A model generated the notes under the pieces. That model made no database searches. It saw only the letters and a program-made list of their open reading frames with translations, and was not told the DNA's origin. A DNA stretch of 6,773 nucleotides, from NCBI GenBank assembly GCA_900544945.1, contig UQXG01000122.1:1-6773 (forward strand), given 5' to 3'. A program made the position numbers and the translations under genes. Positions 1 to 6,034 of the stretch are shown piece by piece; positions within the stretch are counted from its first letter, which is position 1, and every line of letters begins with the position of its first letter. Source of the stretch: an uncultured Eubacteriales bacterium. GTDB taxonomy: Bacteria; Bacillota; Clostridia; Oscillospirales; Oscillospiraceae.

Positions 1-1337
1 ACACCCCCGGCCACCAGGACTTCTCCGAGGATACCTACCGCACCCTCATGGCCGCCGACTCCGCCGTCATGGTCATCGACGGCGCGAAAGGCGTGGAGCC
101 CCAGACCCGGAAGCTGTTCAAGGTCTGCGCCATGCGCCACATTCCCATTTTCACCTTCGTGAACAAGATGGACCGGGAGGCCAAGGACCCCTTCGACCTT
201 CTGGACGAGGTGGAGCGGGAGCTGGGCATCGAGACCTACGCCATGAACTGGCCCATCGGCTCCGGCAAGGATTTTCAGGGCGTTTACGACCGGGAGAAGG
301 CCGAGCTGCTGTTCTTCTCCGGCATCTCCGGGAAGAAGCGGGCGGACAAACTGGAAATCGATCTGTATGACCCCCAGGTCGCCCAGCTGCTGGACAGCGA
401 GGAAAAGCACCGGCAGCTCATCGACGACGTAGAGCTTCTGTCCGCCGGACGGGAAATGGATATGCAGGCCGTCCGGGACGGGCAGCTGTCGCCTGTGTTC
501 TTCGGCTCTGCGCTGACCAATTTCGGCATCGAGCCGTTTCTGGAAGCGTTCCTGAAGCTCACGCCGCCCCCTCTCGCCCGCACCGCCGACTGCGGCGTGA
601 TCGACCCATTCAGCCCGGATTTCTCCGCCTTCGTCTTCAAGATTCAGGCGAACATGAACAAGGCGCACCGGGACCGTCTGGCCTTCATGCGCATCTGCTC
701 CGGCAAGTTCCAGCGGGACGCGGAATATTTCCACGTGCAGGGCAATAAGAAAATGCGTCTTTCCCAGCCCCAGCAGCTGATGGCCGCCGAACGGGAGATC
801 GTGGACGAAGCCTACGCCGGGGACGTCATCGGCGTCTTTGACCCGGGCATTTTCTCCATCGGCGACACCATCACCGTTCCGGGGAAGAAGTTCAAATATT
901 CCGGCATCCCCACCTTTGCCCCCGAGCATTTCTGCCGGGTATCCGCCAAGGATTCCATGAAGCGCAAGCAGTTCGTCAAGGGCACCGAGCAGATCGCGCA
1001 GGAGGGCGCCATTCAGATCTTCAAGGTCCCCGGCTCCGGCTACGAGGAAGTCATCGTGGGCGTCGTGGGTACGCTGCAATTTGACGTGTTCCAGTACCGC
1101 ATGAAAAACGAGTACGGCGTGGATCTGCGGATGGATATGCTGCCCTACGAGGAAATTCGCCTGATCGACGAATACCCCGGCGACCTGACCGATCTGAATC
1201 TCGGCTCCGACGCGGAGCTTCTGGAGGACTATCGCGGCCGCAGTCTGCTGGTATTCTCCAGCTTCTGGGCGATCGACTTCACCTGCCGCCGCAACCCCGG
1301 CCTGAAAGTCTCGGAGATTGTGGTGGCCGAGGGCTAA
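1..1337 (+). CDS. prfC: Peptide chain release factor 3 (RF3), 5'-truncated by window edge
   Basis: RF3 is a cytoplasmic translational GTPase that removes RF1/RF2 from the ribosome after peptide release. The frame is open from the first bases (codons start at position 3) and reads TPGHQDFSEDTYRTL, the G3 motif of RF3 with its Asp split across the window edge. The G4 motif NKMD lies at 162-173 and is followed by an RF3-typical WPIGSGKDFQGVY segment. The beta-barrel domain 2 (about 620-880) and the C-terminal domain continue colinearly to a TAA stop. About 444 residues are visible, against about 530 for the family, so roughly the first 85-90 residues (P-loop and switch I) lie outside the window. 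The internal ATG at 48 is not the start. No frameshift or stop is seen. The next gene begins 30 nt downstream on the same strand, so the two may be co-transcribed. Identification is strong. Confidence 0.96.
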   Translation, partial: TPGHQDFSEDTYRTLMAADSAVMVIDGAKGVEPQTRKLFKVCAMRHIPIFTFVNKMDREAKDPFDLLDEVERELGIETYAMNWPIGSGKDFQGVYDREKAELLFFSGISGKKRADKLEIDLYDPQVAQLLDSEEKHRQLIDDVELLSAGREMDMQAVRDGQLSPVFFGSALTNFGIEPFLEAFLKLTPPPLARTADCGVIDPFSPDFSAFVFKIQANMNKAHRDRLAFMRICSGKFQRDAEYFHVQGNKKMRLSQPQQLMAAEREIVDEAYAGDVIGVFDPGIFSIGDTITVPGKKFKYSGIPTFAPEHFCRVSAKDSMKRKQFVKGTEQIAQEGAIQIFKVPGSGYEEVIVGVVGTLQFDVFQYRMKNEYGVDLRMDMLPYEEIRLIDEYPGDLTDLNLGSDAELLEDYRGRSLLVFSSFWAIDFTCRRNPGLKVSEIVVAEG

Positions 1338-1354
1338 AATCCGCACCTTACGTT

Positions 1355-1361
1355 GGGAGGG
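1355..1361 (+). promoter_or_regulatory. Ribosome binding site fixing a GTG start
   Basis: GGGAGGG lies six bases before GTG 1368. The longer reading from TTG 1353 would place this Shine-Dalgarno sequence inside the gene, so GTG 1368 is the better start. Confidence 0.75.
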
Positions 1362-1367
1362 AATTGT

Positions 1368-1940
1368 GTGAAACCGTGGCAGCATTTCAAAACCATAACC
1401 AAGCACCGCTGGCTGGTGATGCTGGGCTGCTTTCGGGTGGGGCTGTACCGTCAGGGGCTGACCCACGACCTGAGCAAATACGCCCCCACGGAATTCTGGA
1501 CGGGGGCGCGGTACTATCAGGGCAACCGCAGTCCCAACGCCGCCGAGCGGGAGGACAAGGGCTACAGCGAGGCGTGGATGCACCACAAGGGGCGCAACCG
1601 CCACCACTACGAATACTGGACGGACATGAACCGGGAAACGAAGTGCTATGAGCCTGTCCCCATGCCCCGGCAGTACTTTGTGGAGATGGTGATGGATCGC
1701 CGTGCGGCCTGCATGACCTATCAGGGCAAAGCCTACCGGGACGATTCCGCCCTGCAATACTTTGAGCGCAGCCGGGAAAAGGATTTGATGCACCCGGAAA
1801 CCAGCCGCCAGCTCCGCTTCATTCTGGGGATGCTGGCCGAGAAGGGCGAAGCGGAGACCTTCTCCTATCTGCGCAGGTCTGTGCTGAAAGGAAAGCCCTT
1901 CCCCTGGGAGGAAGCGCAGAATAGCCTTATGCGCAAATAA
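1368..1940 (+). CDS. DUF5662 family protein, unknown function, possible HD-like metal site
   Basis: This encodes a 190-residue soluble protein starting MKPWQHFKTITKHRW, with no signal peptide or membrane segment. It matches the DUF5662 family as I recall it; members are sometimes mislabelled catalase. Visible conserved blocks are THDLSKYAPTEFW (His33-Asp34), AWMHHKGRNRHHYEYW (His72-73, His79-80, Glu82) and a late EMVMDRRAA (Asp110). With His13, the order H...HD...H...H...D resembles HD-superfamily metal phosphohydrolases. That fold assignment is my inference, and no substrate can be named. The GTG start at 1368 is chosen because a GGGAGGG site sits six bases before it; the in-frame TTG at 1353 overlaps that site. 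The gene follows prfC by 30 nt and is followed directly by a strong hairpin, so it is probably last in a short + strand transcript. Coding is well supported; function is open. Confidence 0.88.
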   Translation: MKPWQHFKTITKHRWLVMLGCFRVGLYRQGLTHDLSKYAPTEFWTGARYYQGNRSPNAAEREDKGYSEAWMHHKGRNRHHYEYWTDMNRETKCYEPVPMPRQYFVEMVMDRRAACMTYQGKAYRDDSALQYFERSREKDLMHPETSRQLRFILGMLAEKGEAETFSYLRRSVLKGKPFPWEEAQNSLMRK

Positions 1941-1945
1941 AAAGA

Positions 1946-1988
1946 AAACAGGAGCTGACCGGCGTTACCGTCCGGTTGGCTCCTGTTT
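1946..1988. terminator. Bidirectional rho-independent terminator between convergent genes
   Basis: The arms AAACAGGAGC (1946-1955) and GCTCCTGTTT (1979-1988) are perfectly complementary. Pairing continues through two G-T wobbles and ACCGG/CCGGT, giving a stem of about 17 bp with a 9-base loop. On the + strand it is followed by an interrupted T tract (TTTATTGCATTTT). On the - strand the flanking A-rich AAAAGAAAA gives a U-rich tail. It lies 5 nt after the DUF5662 stop and 37 nt after the stop of the convergent lipoprotein gene, so it can serve both. Confidence 0.85.
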
Positions 1989-2025
1989 ATTGCATTTTCC
2001 ACGCGATCCGCCATGGTGCTGCGCC

Positions 2026-2943
2026 CTAATGATACGCTGCGTCGGCACTGTCCGGGTTTGGACGCCAGCCTTCCATAAGTTCATCGTTCTCCATGATAAA
2101 CGGGCGCGCCGTGCTCTGTCCCCAGGAGACATCGTACTTGCCCATGAGATAATCGCTCAGTTCCGTGCGATCAGCAAAACGCAGCAGCCGGTACGGCTCC
2201 TGAAAGGCAACCTTTTCTACAAAGTACAGCGTCCCGTCCTCCGCCGTCAAAAGTACGCCAACATGCCCGACAAACAGCAGAGAATTCTCCTCGGTCGGCT
2301 TATCGTGGAAGAATACCGTGATAAGGCGGATCCGTTCATTCTCCCGAAAGGCAACGCCGCGGGAAGCCCATTCCTCTTGTACGGTTTGTACATGACGCTT
2401 AATCTCCGTGGTATCCTCCGCCTTCATGGAGGAATACAGTGCGCGGAAATCTGCAAAGCTGCTTCCGCCCAGCGCATCGGGATCTGTTTTCAGCGTTTCC
2501 TCGTCCACAAACAGCACATCTTCACCGGCATTGATTTGAGAGTCTGCGCTCACGGAGAGGAAGTCCCCAAACAGGCTCATGGCAGTGATCCGGCAGTTAT
2601 AGCCCGGAAACGTTCCGTTCTTCGCCGTCCATTCGTCCTGCATAGCGTAAGGGTCATATTTCGTATACAGCAGTTCTGCTTCCTCAAAGCCATCCGTAAG
2701 CCATTCCTGCTTCACGCTGCCATTAAAGTGGTCCACACGGCGGAAAAAGCTCTGAATACGCCCGTCTGATACGCCTGCGGCAGAGAGCAGCTCCTTCAAA
2801 AGTTCCCTTGATCCGCTGTCGTTCAGGTTTGTGTACTCGATCCTTTCCAATGCCGGTCGCTGCTCGGCTGCGCCGCAGCCTGCAAGTATGGCAGCAATAA
2901 GCACTATACATAAAATGAGAATGCCATCCCGTCGTGATTTCAT
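2026..2943 (-). CDS. DUF4300 family lipoprotein
   Basis: This encodes a 305-residue exported lipoprotein. The N-terminus has basic residues (KSRR), a hydrophobic stretch (about 8-20) and the lipobox LAGC with Cys23 as the lipidation site, so it should be anchored on the outer face of the membrane. From about residue 35 onward it matches DUF4300 as I recall it: IEYTNLNDSGSRELLKELL, VDHFNGSVKQ, YDPYAMQDEW, GYNCRITAMSLFGDF, FVGHVGVLL, LYFVEKVAFQEPY and YDVSWGQSTARPFIMEND. The function is not established. The Cys117 ... His227-Val-Gly ... Glu243 order resembles papain-like NlpC/P60-type hydrolases, which is inference. The start at ATG 2943 is supported by the signal peptide; the Shine-Dalgarno is only moderate (AAAGGA about 14 nt upstream, AGGA adjacent). 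It has its own promoter at 2991-2999 and ends at TAG, 37 nt before a shared terminator. It is monocistronic and separate from the hcp operon. Confidence 0.88.
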   Translation of the reverse strand: MKSRRDGILILCIVLIAAILAGCGAAEQRPALERIEYTNLNDSGSRELLKELLSAAGVSDGRIQSFFRRVDHFNGSVKQEWLTDGFEEAELLYTKYDPYAMQDEWTAKNGTFPGYNCRITAMSLFGDFLSVSADSQINAGEDVLFVDEETLKTDPDALGGSSFADFRALYSSMKAEDTTEIKRHVQTVQEEWASRGVAFRENERIRLITVFFHDKPTEENSLLFVGHVGVLLTAEDGTLYFVEKVAFQEPYRLLRFADRTELSDYLMGKYDVSWGQSTARPFIMENDELMEGWRPNPDSADAAYH

Positions 2944-2990
2944 GGTCCTAATCTATCCTTTCCTTGGCGATTGCCCGGTTTGCTGAGGTT

Positions 2991-2999
2991 ATTATAGCA
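2991..2999 (-). promoter_or_regulatory. Extended -10 promoter of the DUF4300 gene
   Basis: Read on the - strand, the sequence is TGCTATAAT: a consensus -10 hexamer preceded by the TGn extended -10 element. No good TTGACA box lies at 17 nt spacing; TTAACA at 3022-3017 has a 20 nt spacer. A start near 2984 would give a leader of about 40 nt. The start site is inferred. Confidence 0.65.
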
Positions 3000-3010
3000 C
3001 CGAGCCATAA

Positions 3011-3025
3011 ATCTTATGTTAAGAT
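3011..3025. promoter_or_regulatory. Palindrome over the -35 region, candidate operator
   Basis: ATCTTA-TGT-TAAGAT is a perfect 6-3-6 inverted repeat. Its inner half lies where the -35 box of the extended -10 promoter at 2991-2999 would be. A dimeric regulator bound here would overlap RNA polymerase. No regulator family is recognised from the motif, so this is only a candidate. Confidence 0.35.
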
Positions 3026-3148
3026 ACAGATGCTGGGTTGTTGAAGTAAGCAGTTTTCTTCACTTCTCCGGGTGCTCTGACATGAGAAGCATGCTTTGGA
3101 GCCGGCAGCGTGTAGGAGTATCAAAGCAAAGAACCAAAAAGTAAACGC
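3026..3148. other. Non-coding stretch, no gene recognised
   Basis: This completes the 302-base gap between the lipoprotein gene and hcp. I see no convincing gene. The longest ATG reading on the + strand is 20 codons (3082-3144) with no ribosome binding site. There is a 10-base palindrome AAGCATGCTT near 3087-3096 and a weak GAAGT/ACTTC pair (3043-3047, 3062-3066). An A-rich run near 3136-3145 forms the T-rich tail of the adjacent hairpin when read on the - strand. Confidence 0.4.
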
Positions 3149-3186
3149 TCATGAGTGGCGCGGATAAATGGCCGCGCCACTCATGA
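3149..3186 (-). terminator. Second hairpin downstream of hcp, terminator-like
   Basis: TCATGAGTGGCGCGG (3149-3163) and CCGCGCCACTCATGA (3172-3186) are perfectly complementary over 15 bp, with an 8-base loop. Read on the - strand, the stem is followed by GCGTTTACTTTTTGG, a T-rich but slightly displaced tail. It lies 16 bases beyond the first hcp hairpin and may act as a backup terminator, or be a separate structural element. Confidence 0.6.
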
Positions 3187-3202
3187 TTGCTTTCAATAAA
3201 GG

Positions 3203-3234
3203 GCGGCTGCGGAGATATTCCTCTCCGCAGCCGC
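3203..3234 (-). terminator. Terminator of the hcp operon
   Basis: GCGGCTGCGGAGA (3203-3215) and TCTCCGCAGCCGC (3222-3234) pair perfectly over 13 bp with a 6-base loop. The hairpin begins 11 nt after the hcp stop. On the - strand it is followed by CCTTTATTG, a short T tract, so it is a likely but somewhat weak intrinsic terminator. Confidence 0.75.
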
Positions 3235-3245
3235 ATTACGGTTTG

Positions 3246-4844
3246 TCAGCGCTTCAGCAGCACCTTCAGATCCTCCTCCGGCGTGGTGACCGGGGCAATA
3301 TGAAAGTTCTCCGCCAGATAGTTCAGTACATTGGGAGAGATGAACGCCGGGAGCGTCGGACCAAGGCGGATGTTTCGGATGCCCAGGTGCAGCAGCGTCA
3401 GCAAAATGCACACCGCCTTCTGCTCATACCACGAAAGCACCAGAGACAGAGGCAGGTCGTTGACCCCGCAGCCAAAGGCGTCCGCCAAGGCCAGCGCGAT
3501 CTTCACAGCTCCGTAGGCGTCGTTACACTGTCCTACATCCATCAGCCGCGGCAGCCCGCCGATGGTCCCAAGATCCAGGTCGTTGAAGCGGAATTTGCCG
3601 CAGGCCAGCGTCAGCACCACAGTGTCGGCAGGTGTCTGCTTGACAAACTCGGTATAGTAGTTGCGCCCCGGGCGCGCACCGTCGCAGCCGCCAACCAGGA
3701 AGAAGTGCCGGATCGCGCCGCTCTTTACCGCCTCGATCACCTGATCCGCCACGCTCAGCACCGCACCGTGACCGAAGCCGGTCATGACCGTGCTGCCGCC
3801 GTTGATGCCGGTGAACGGCTTGTCCTCGTTGTAGCCGCCAAGCTCCAATGCCTTTTCGATGACAGGGGTGAAATCCTTGTCCTCACCGATGTGGGTGATT
3901 TCGGGATAGGATACCACCGCCGTGGTGAACACACGGTCGGCGTAGCTTGCTTTCGGCGGCATCAGGCAGTTGGTGGTAAACAGCACCGGCGCGGGGATGC
4001 CGGCAAATTCTCTTTGCTGGTTCTGCCACGCCGTGCCGAAGTTGCCCTTGAGGTGTGGGTATTTTTTAAGCTCCGGATAGCCGTGGGCAGGCAGCATTTC
4101 ACCGTGGGTGTAGATGTTGACGCCTTTGCCCTCGGTCTGCTCCAGCAGCAGTTTCAAATCGTGGAGATCGTGGCCGGTGATGACGATGAACGGCCCCTTC
4201 TCCACCGTCAGCGGGACGGTAGCAGGCGTGGGCGTGCCGTAGGTCTCGGTGTTGGCCTTATCCAGCAGCGCCATGCACTGGAGGTTCTTCTCGCCCACCT
4301 CCATCACGATGGGCAGCAGCTCGTCCATGCCCCAGTCCTCGCCCACGGCAAACAGCGCCTTGGCAAAGAAGCGGTTCACAGCGTCGTCCGTATAGCCCAG
4401 CACCATGGCGTGATAGGCGTACGCCGCCATGCCACGCACACCAAAAAGGATCAGAGATTTTAGACTGCGCACATCCTCCTGTGCGCTCCAAAGCAGGTGC
4501 ATGTCATAGTCGTCGTTCCGCCCACAGCGAGAGGTGCAGTTATAGCAGTTGGGCACCAGCCGTGCCTTTTCCGCATGTATCCGGTCAATCAAATCCCGGA
4601 TAGTCTTTTCGTTAAAGTTCACATTGGTGACGGTGGTGAACAAGCCCTCGATCATCAGCCGCCAAGTCCCCTCATTCGTATCCGGGGCATTATCTACCGC
4701 ACGGGACAGTCCAACCAGAGCGCCAGTCAGTTGATCCTGAAGCTCCGCCACCTCAGTGGTTTTGCCGCAGACGCCGGCTTTTCCAGTACAACCAGCGCAG
4801 CCTGCTGTCTGCTCGCACTGAAAACAAAACATCCTGTTATCCAT
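3246..4844 (-). CDS. hcp: Hydroxylamine reductase / hybrid cluster protein
   Basis: Hcp carries a hybrid 4Fe-2S-2O cluster. It reduces hydroxylamine to ammonia, and in E. coli it acts as an NO reductase and S-nitrosylase in nitrosative stress; it is cytoplasmic. The protein has 532 residues, the length of full-size (class I/II) members rather than the shorter class III. The N-terminal cubane cysteines are Cys7, Cys10, Cys19 and Cys26 (C-x2-C-x8-C-x6-C), with an extra Cys16. The hybrid-cluster ligands appear complete: His225 (GHDLHDL), Glu249 (HGEMLPAHG), Cys293 (TTNCL), Cys387 (VGGCDGARPGRNYY), Cys415 (ACGKFRFND), Cys440 (VGQCNDAYGA), and Glu474/Lys476 (SWYEQKAV). The start at ATG 4844 is supported by AAGGAG ten bases upstream; Met5 is a less likely alternative. 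It lies 23 nt after the DUF2249-CMD gene and is last in the operon, followed by two hairpins. No Hcr-type reductase is visible. Confidence 0.97.
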   Translation of the reverse strand: MDNRMFCFQCEQTAGCAGCTGKAGVCGKTTEVAELQDQLTGALVGLSRAVDNAPDTNEGTWRLMIEGLFTTVTNVNFNEKTIRDLIDRIHAEKARLVPNCYNCTSRCGRNDDYDMHLLWSAQEDVRSLKSLILFGVRGMAAYAYHAMVLGYTDDAVNRFFAKALFAVGEDWGMDELLPIVMEVGEKNLQCMALLDKANTETYGTPTPATVPLTVEKGPFIVITGHDLHDLKLLLEQTEGKGVNIYTHGEMLPAHGYPELKKYPHLKGNFGTAWQNQQREFAGIPAPVLFTTNCLMPPKASYADRVFTTAVVSYPEITHIGEDKDFTPVIEKALELGGYNEDKPFTGINGGSTVMTGFGHGAVLSVADQVIEAVKSGAIRHFFLVGGCDGARPGRNYYTEFVKQTPADTVVLTLACGKFRFNDLDLGTIGGLPRLMDVGQCNDAYGAVKIALALADAFGCGVNDLPLSLVLSWYEQKAVCILLTLLHLGIRNIRLGPTLPAFISPNVLNYLAENFHIAPVTTPEEDLKVLLKR

Positions 4845-4867
4845 TGTCGTTCGTCTCCTTCTGCTTT

Positions 4868-5557
4868 TTAGTTCAGAACCTGCATCTCCGGGTTCTTCTC
4901 TCCGAATTTCTCGCGCAGCGCACTGCAGATATCCTCCCGGGACTTGCCCTGCTTCTCGCCGTTTTTAATGAGCTTGTACGCCTGAAACAGCGCCGAGGGG
5001 CCGATCTCGCTGCTGAAAAAGCCGATGCCCTGATTCCATGCCAGCAGCTCGAACACGTCGTCCAACGCGGCGCTCTCCACACCGTGGATATATGCCTTTA
5101 CCAGCTCCCGCGCCGCCTGTCGCATCCGACCTGCGCCCACTGCGTTGGTCAGGGACAGCAGCAGCCGCGTTTCGTAGGGAAGCGTGCGCTTCTCGCTTTG
5201 CCATGTGGTCTCCCAGAAATCCACGGCGATCTGCCCCAGCTTTTCGTCGATCATGGGATAGTTCAAAAGAGCCAGCGGCTTGAAGGGAGCGGAGCTGTCG
5301 CCTTCCTTCTTCTCTGTGCGGCAGAACCAGACATGGAACTCCGCCTCACCCCGCTGCTCGGTGTGGTGATCGTAGCCCAAGCCCTCCATGACAGCGTACA
5401 GCGGATGCGGCTCAAAGGTCTGGATGATGTGTAACCCTTCGCCCACCTCCAACGCCTCGGCTCGTTTCCTCAGCCCTTCAAAAAAGCTGCCCTGTATATG
5501 GCGCACATCCACGGTCTGAAACCCCTGCGCTTTCTCCTTCCAGTTTTCGTAGCTCAT
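4868..5557 (-). CDS. DUF2249 domain fused to a CMD-like helical domain
   Basis: This encodes a 229-residue cytoplasmic protein with two parts. Residues 1-80 are a DUF2249 domain (MSYENWKEK, GLHIIQTFEPHPLY, YDHHTE, EFHVWFCR), a small fold generally likened to SirA/TusA and common near NO-stress genes. Residues about 98-200 are helical and resemble carboxymuconolactone decarboxylase/AhpD proteins (LPYETRLLLSLTNAVGAG, LDDVFELLAWNQGIGF, ALFQAYKLI). The CxxC redox pair of AhpD-type members is absent, so a thiol peroxidase role is unlikely; the CMD call is from residue pattern and moderate. The DUF2249 part aligns without gaps to the gene just upstream, with about 45 of 80 residues identical. Its AAAGGAG Shine-Dalgarno lies inside the last codons of that gene and the stop-start gap is 4 nt, implying translational coupling. 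hcp follows 23 nt downstream. The biochemical function is unknown. Confidence 0.85.
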   Translation of the reverse strand: MSYENWKEKAQGFQTVDVRHIQGSFFEGLRKRAEALEVGEGLHIIQTFEPHPLYAVMEGLGYDHHTEQRGEAEFHVWFCRTEKKEGDSSAPFKPLALLNYPMIDEKLGQIAVDFWETTWQSEKRTLPYETRLLLSLTNAVGAGRMRQAARELVKAYIHGVESAALDDVFELLAWNQGIGFFSSEIGPSALFQAYKLIKNGEKQGKSREDICSALREKFGEKNPEMQVLN

Positions 5558-5561
5558 GCGG

Positions 5562-5819
5562 TTATTCTCCTTTCCTCACTCGATAAAACCAGACGTGGTA
5601 TTCGCTGCCGCTCACCTTCTCCGTGTGATGCTCAAAGCCCATAAGGGCCAGCACCGGGTACAGGGGGACAGGCTCGAAGGTCTGGATGATATGCAGTCCT
5701 TCGCCGTTTTTCAGCGCGGCAGCCTTTGCCTTCAATGCGGGGAAGAAGTCCAGCTTTTTGCCCCGCACGTCCATCACTTCGAATGTGCTGATTTTGTCCT
5801 TCCAGTTTTCATAGCTCAT
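5562..5819 (-). CDS. Stand-alone DUF2249 domain protein
   Basis: This encodes an 85-residue cytoplasmic protein that is only a DUF2249 domain: MSYENWKDK, GLHIIQTFEPVPLYPVL, FEHHTE (His64-His65) and EYHVWFYR. The family is small and usually likened to the SirA/TusA fold. Its biochemical role is not established, but it often occurs with hcp, hemerythrin-like or NO-response genes. The reading frame stays open upstream to 5993. ATG 5819 is chosen because AAAGGAG precedes it by 9 nt, because the paralogue next door begins with the same MSYENWK, and because the longer reading would run through the rubredoxin gene. It sits 25 nt after rubredoxin and 4 nt before the fused paralogue. The final codons AAA GGA GAA double as the Shine-Dalgarno of the next gene. 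Confidence 0.9.
   Translation of the reverse strand: MSYENWKDKISTFEVMDVRGKKLDFFPALKAKAAALKNGEGLHIIQTFEPVPLYPVLALMGFEHHTEKVSGSEYHVWFYRVRKGE
5567..5573 (-). promoter_or_regulatory. Shine-Dalgarno inside the end of the DUF2249 gene
   Basis: AAAGGAG is read from the last lysine, glycine and glutamate codons, directly before TAA and nine bases before the next ATG at 5557. This couples translation of the downstream DUF2249-CMD gene to its paralogue. Confidence 0.75.
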
Positions 5820-5844
5820 CGTCTTTACTCCTTTTGCAGAAAGC

Positions 5845-6000
5845 TCACGCCTCCTCAAAGCTGTCCTTGCCCACGCCGCACAGGGGGCACTCAAAATCCT
5901 CCGGCACCTCGCTCCAAGGCGTTCCCGGCGCGATACCGCCCTCCGGATAACCTGCGCTCTCGTCGTATTCCCAACCGCAAAGACTGCATACATACTTCAT
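5845..6000 (-). CDS. Rubredoxin
   Basis: This encodes a 51-residue protein, MKYVCSLCGWEYDESAGYPE..., with the two rubredoxin knuckles CSLCGW (Cys5, Cys8) and CPLCGV (Cys38, Cys41) that bind a single iron. The aromatic core (Tyr11, Trp29, Phe36, plus Tyr18) and the GYPEGGIAPGTPW and VPEDFECP segments are typical, and the length is normal for the family (about 52-54). It is a cytoplasmic one-electron carrier. In anaerobes such carriers feed rubrerythrin, superoxide reductase, flavodiiron proteins and similar stress enzymes. Here the nearest candidates for partnership are Hcp and the 4Fe-4S protein, inferred from operon position. AAAGGA lies nine bases before the ATG. The gene starts 34 nt after the 4Fe-4S gene and ends 25 nt before the first DUF2249 gene. 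It overlaps in another frame the spurious upstream extension of that DUF2249 reading. Confidence 0.95.
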   Translation of the reverse strand: MKYVCSLCGWEYDESAGYPEGGIAPGTPWSEVPEDFECPLCGVGKDSFEEA

Positions 6001-6034
6001 TGTGCTTCTTCCTTTCTTTTTTCTGATGAGTTTA

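Noticed and set aside
1353..1367. TTG start for the DUF5662 gene
   Set aside because: The TTG overlaps the GGGAGGG Shine-Dalgarno that serves GTG 1368, and the added residues GGNCV look like translated ribosome site.
1990..2769. 259-codon open frame on the + strand
   Set aside because: It is antisense to the DUF4300 lipoprotein, which has a lipobox, family motifs and a promoter. The + strand reading has no recognisable domain and starts beside the terminator.
3043..3066. GAAGT/ACTTC inverted repeat
   Set aside because: Only five base pairs around a 14-base loop, which is expected by chance.
3082..3144. 20-codon ATG reading on the + strand in the intergenic region
   Set aside because: There is no ribosome binding site, no promoter in the right direction and no recognisable peptide class.
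3168..4463. 431-codon open frame on the + strand
   Set aside because: It runs antisense to hcp, whose protein shows all cluster ligands. The translation is low-complexity-like (His, Arg, Gln, Val rich) with no recognisable motif, as expected of a shadow of a GC-rich gene.
4844..5434. 196-codon open frame on the + strand
   Set aside because: Antisense shadow of the DUF2249-CMD gene, with no family resemblance.
5820..5993. Upstream extension of the small DUF2249 gene to an ATG at 5993
   Set aside because: The extra 58 residues are Arg/Ala rich, overlap the rubredoxin gene in another frame and lack a ribosome site. ATG 5819 has AAAGGAG and matches the paralogue's start.
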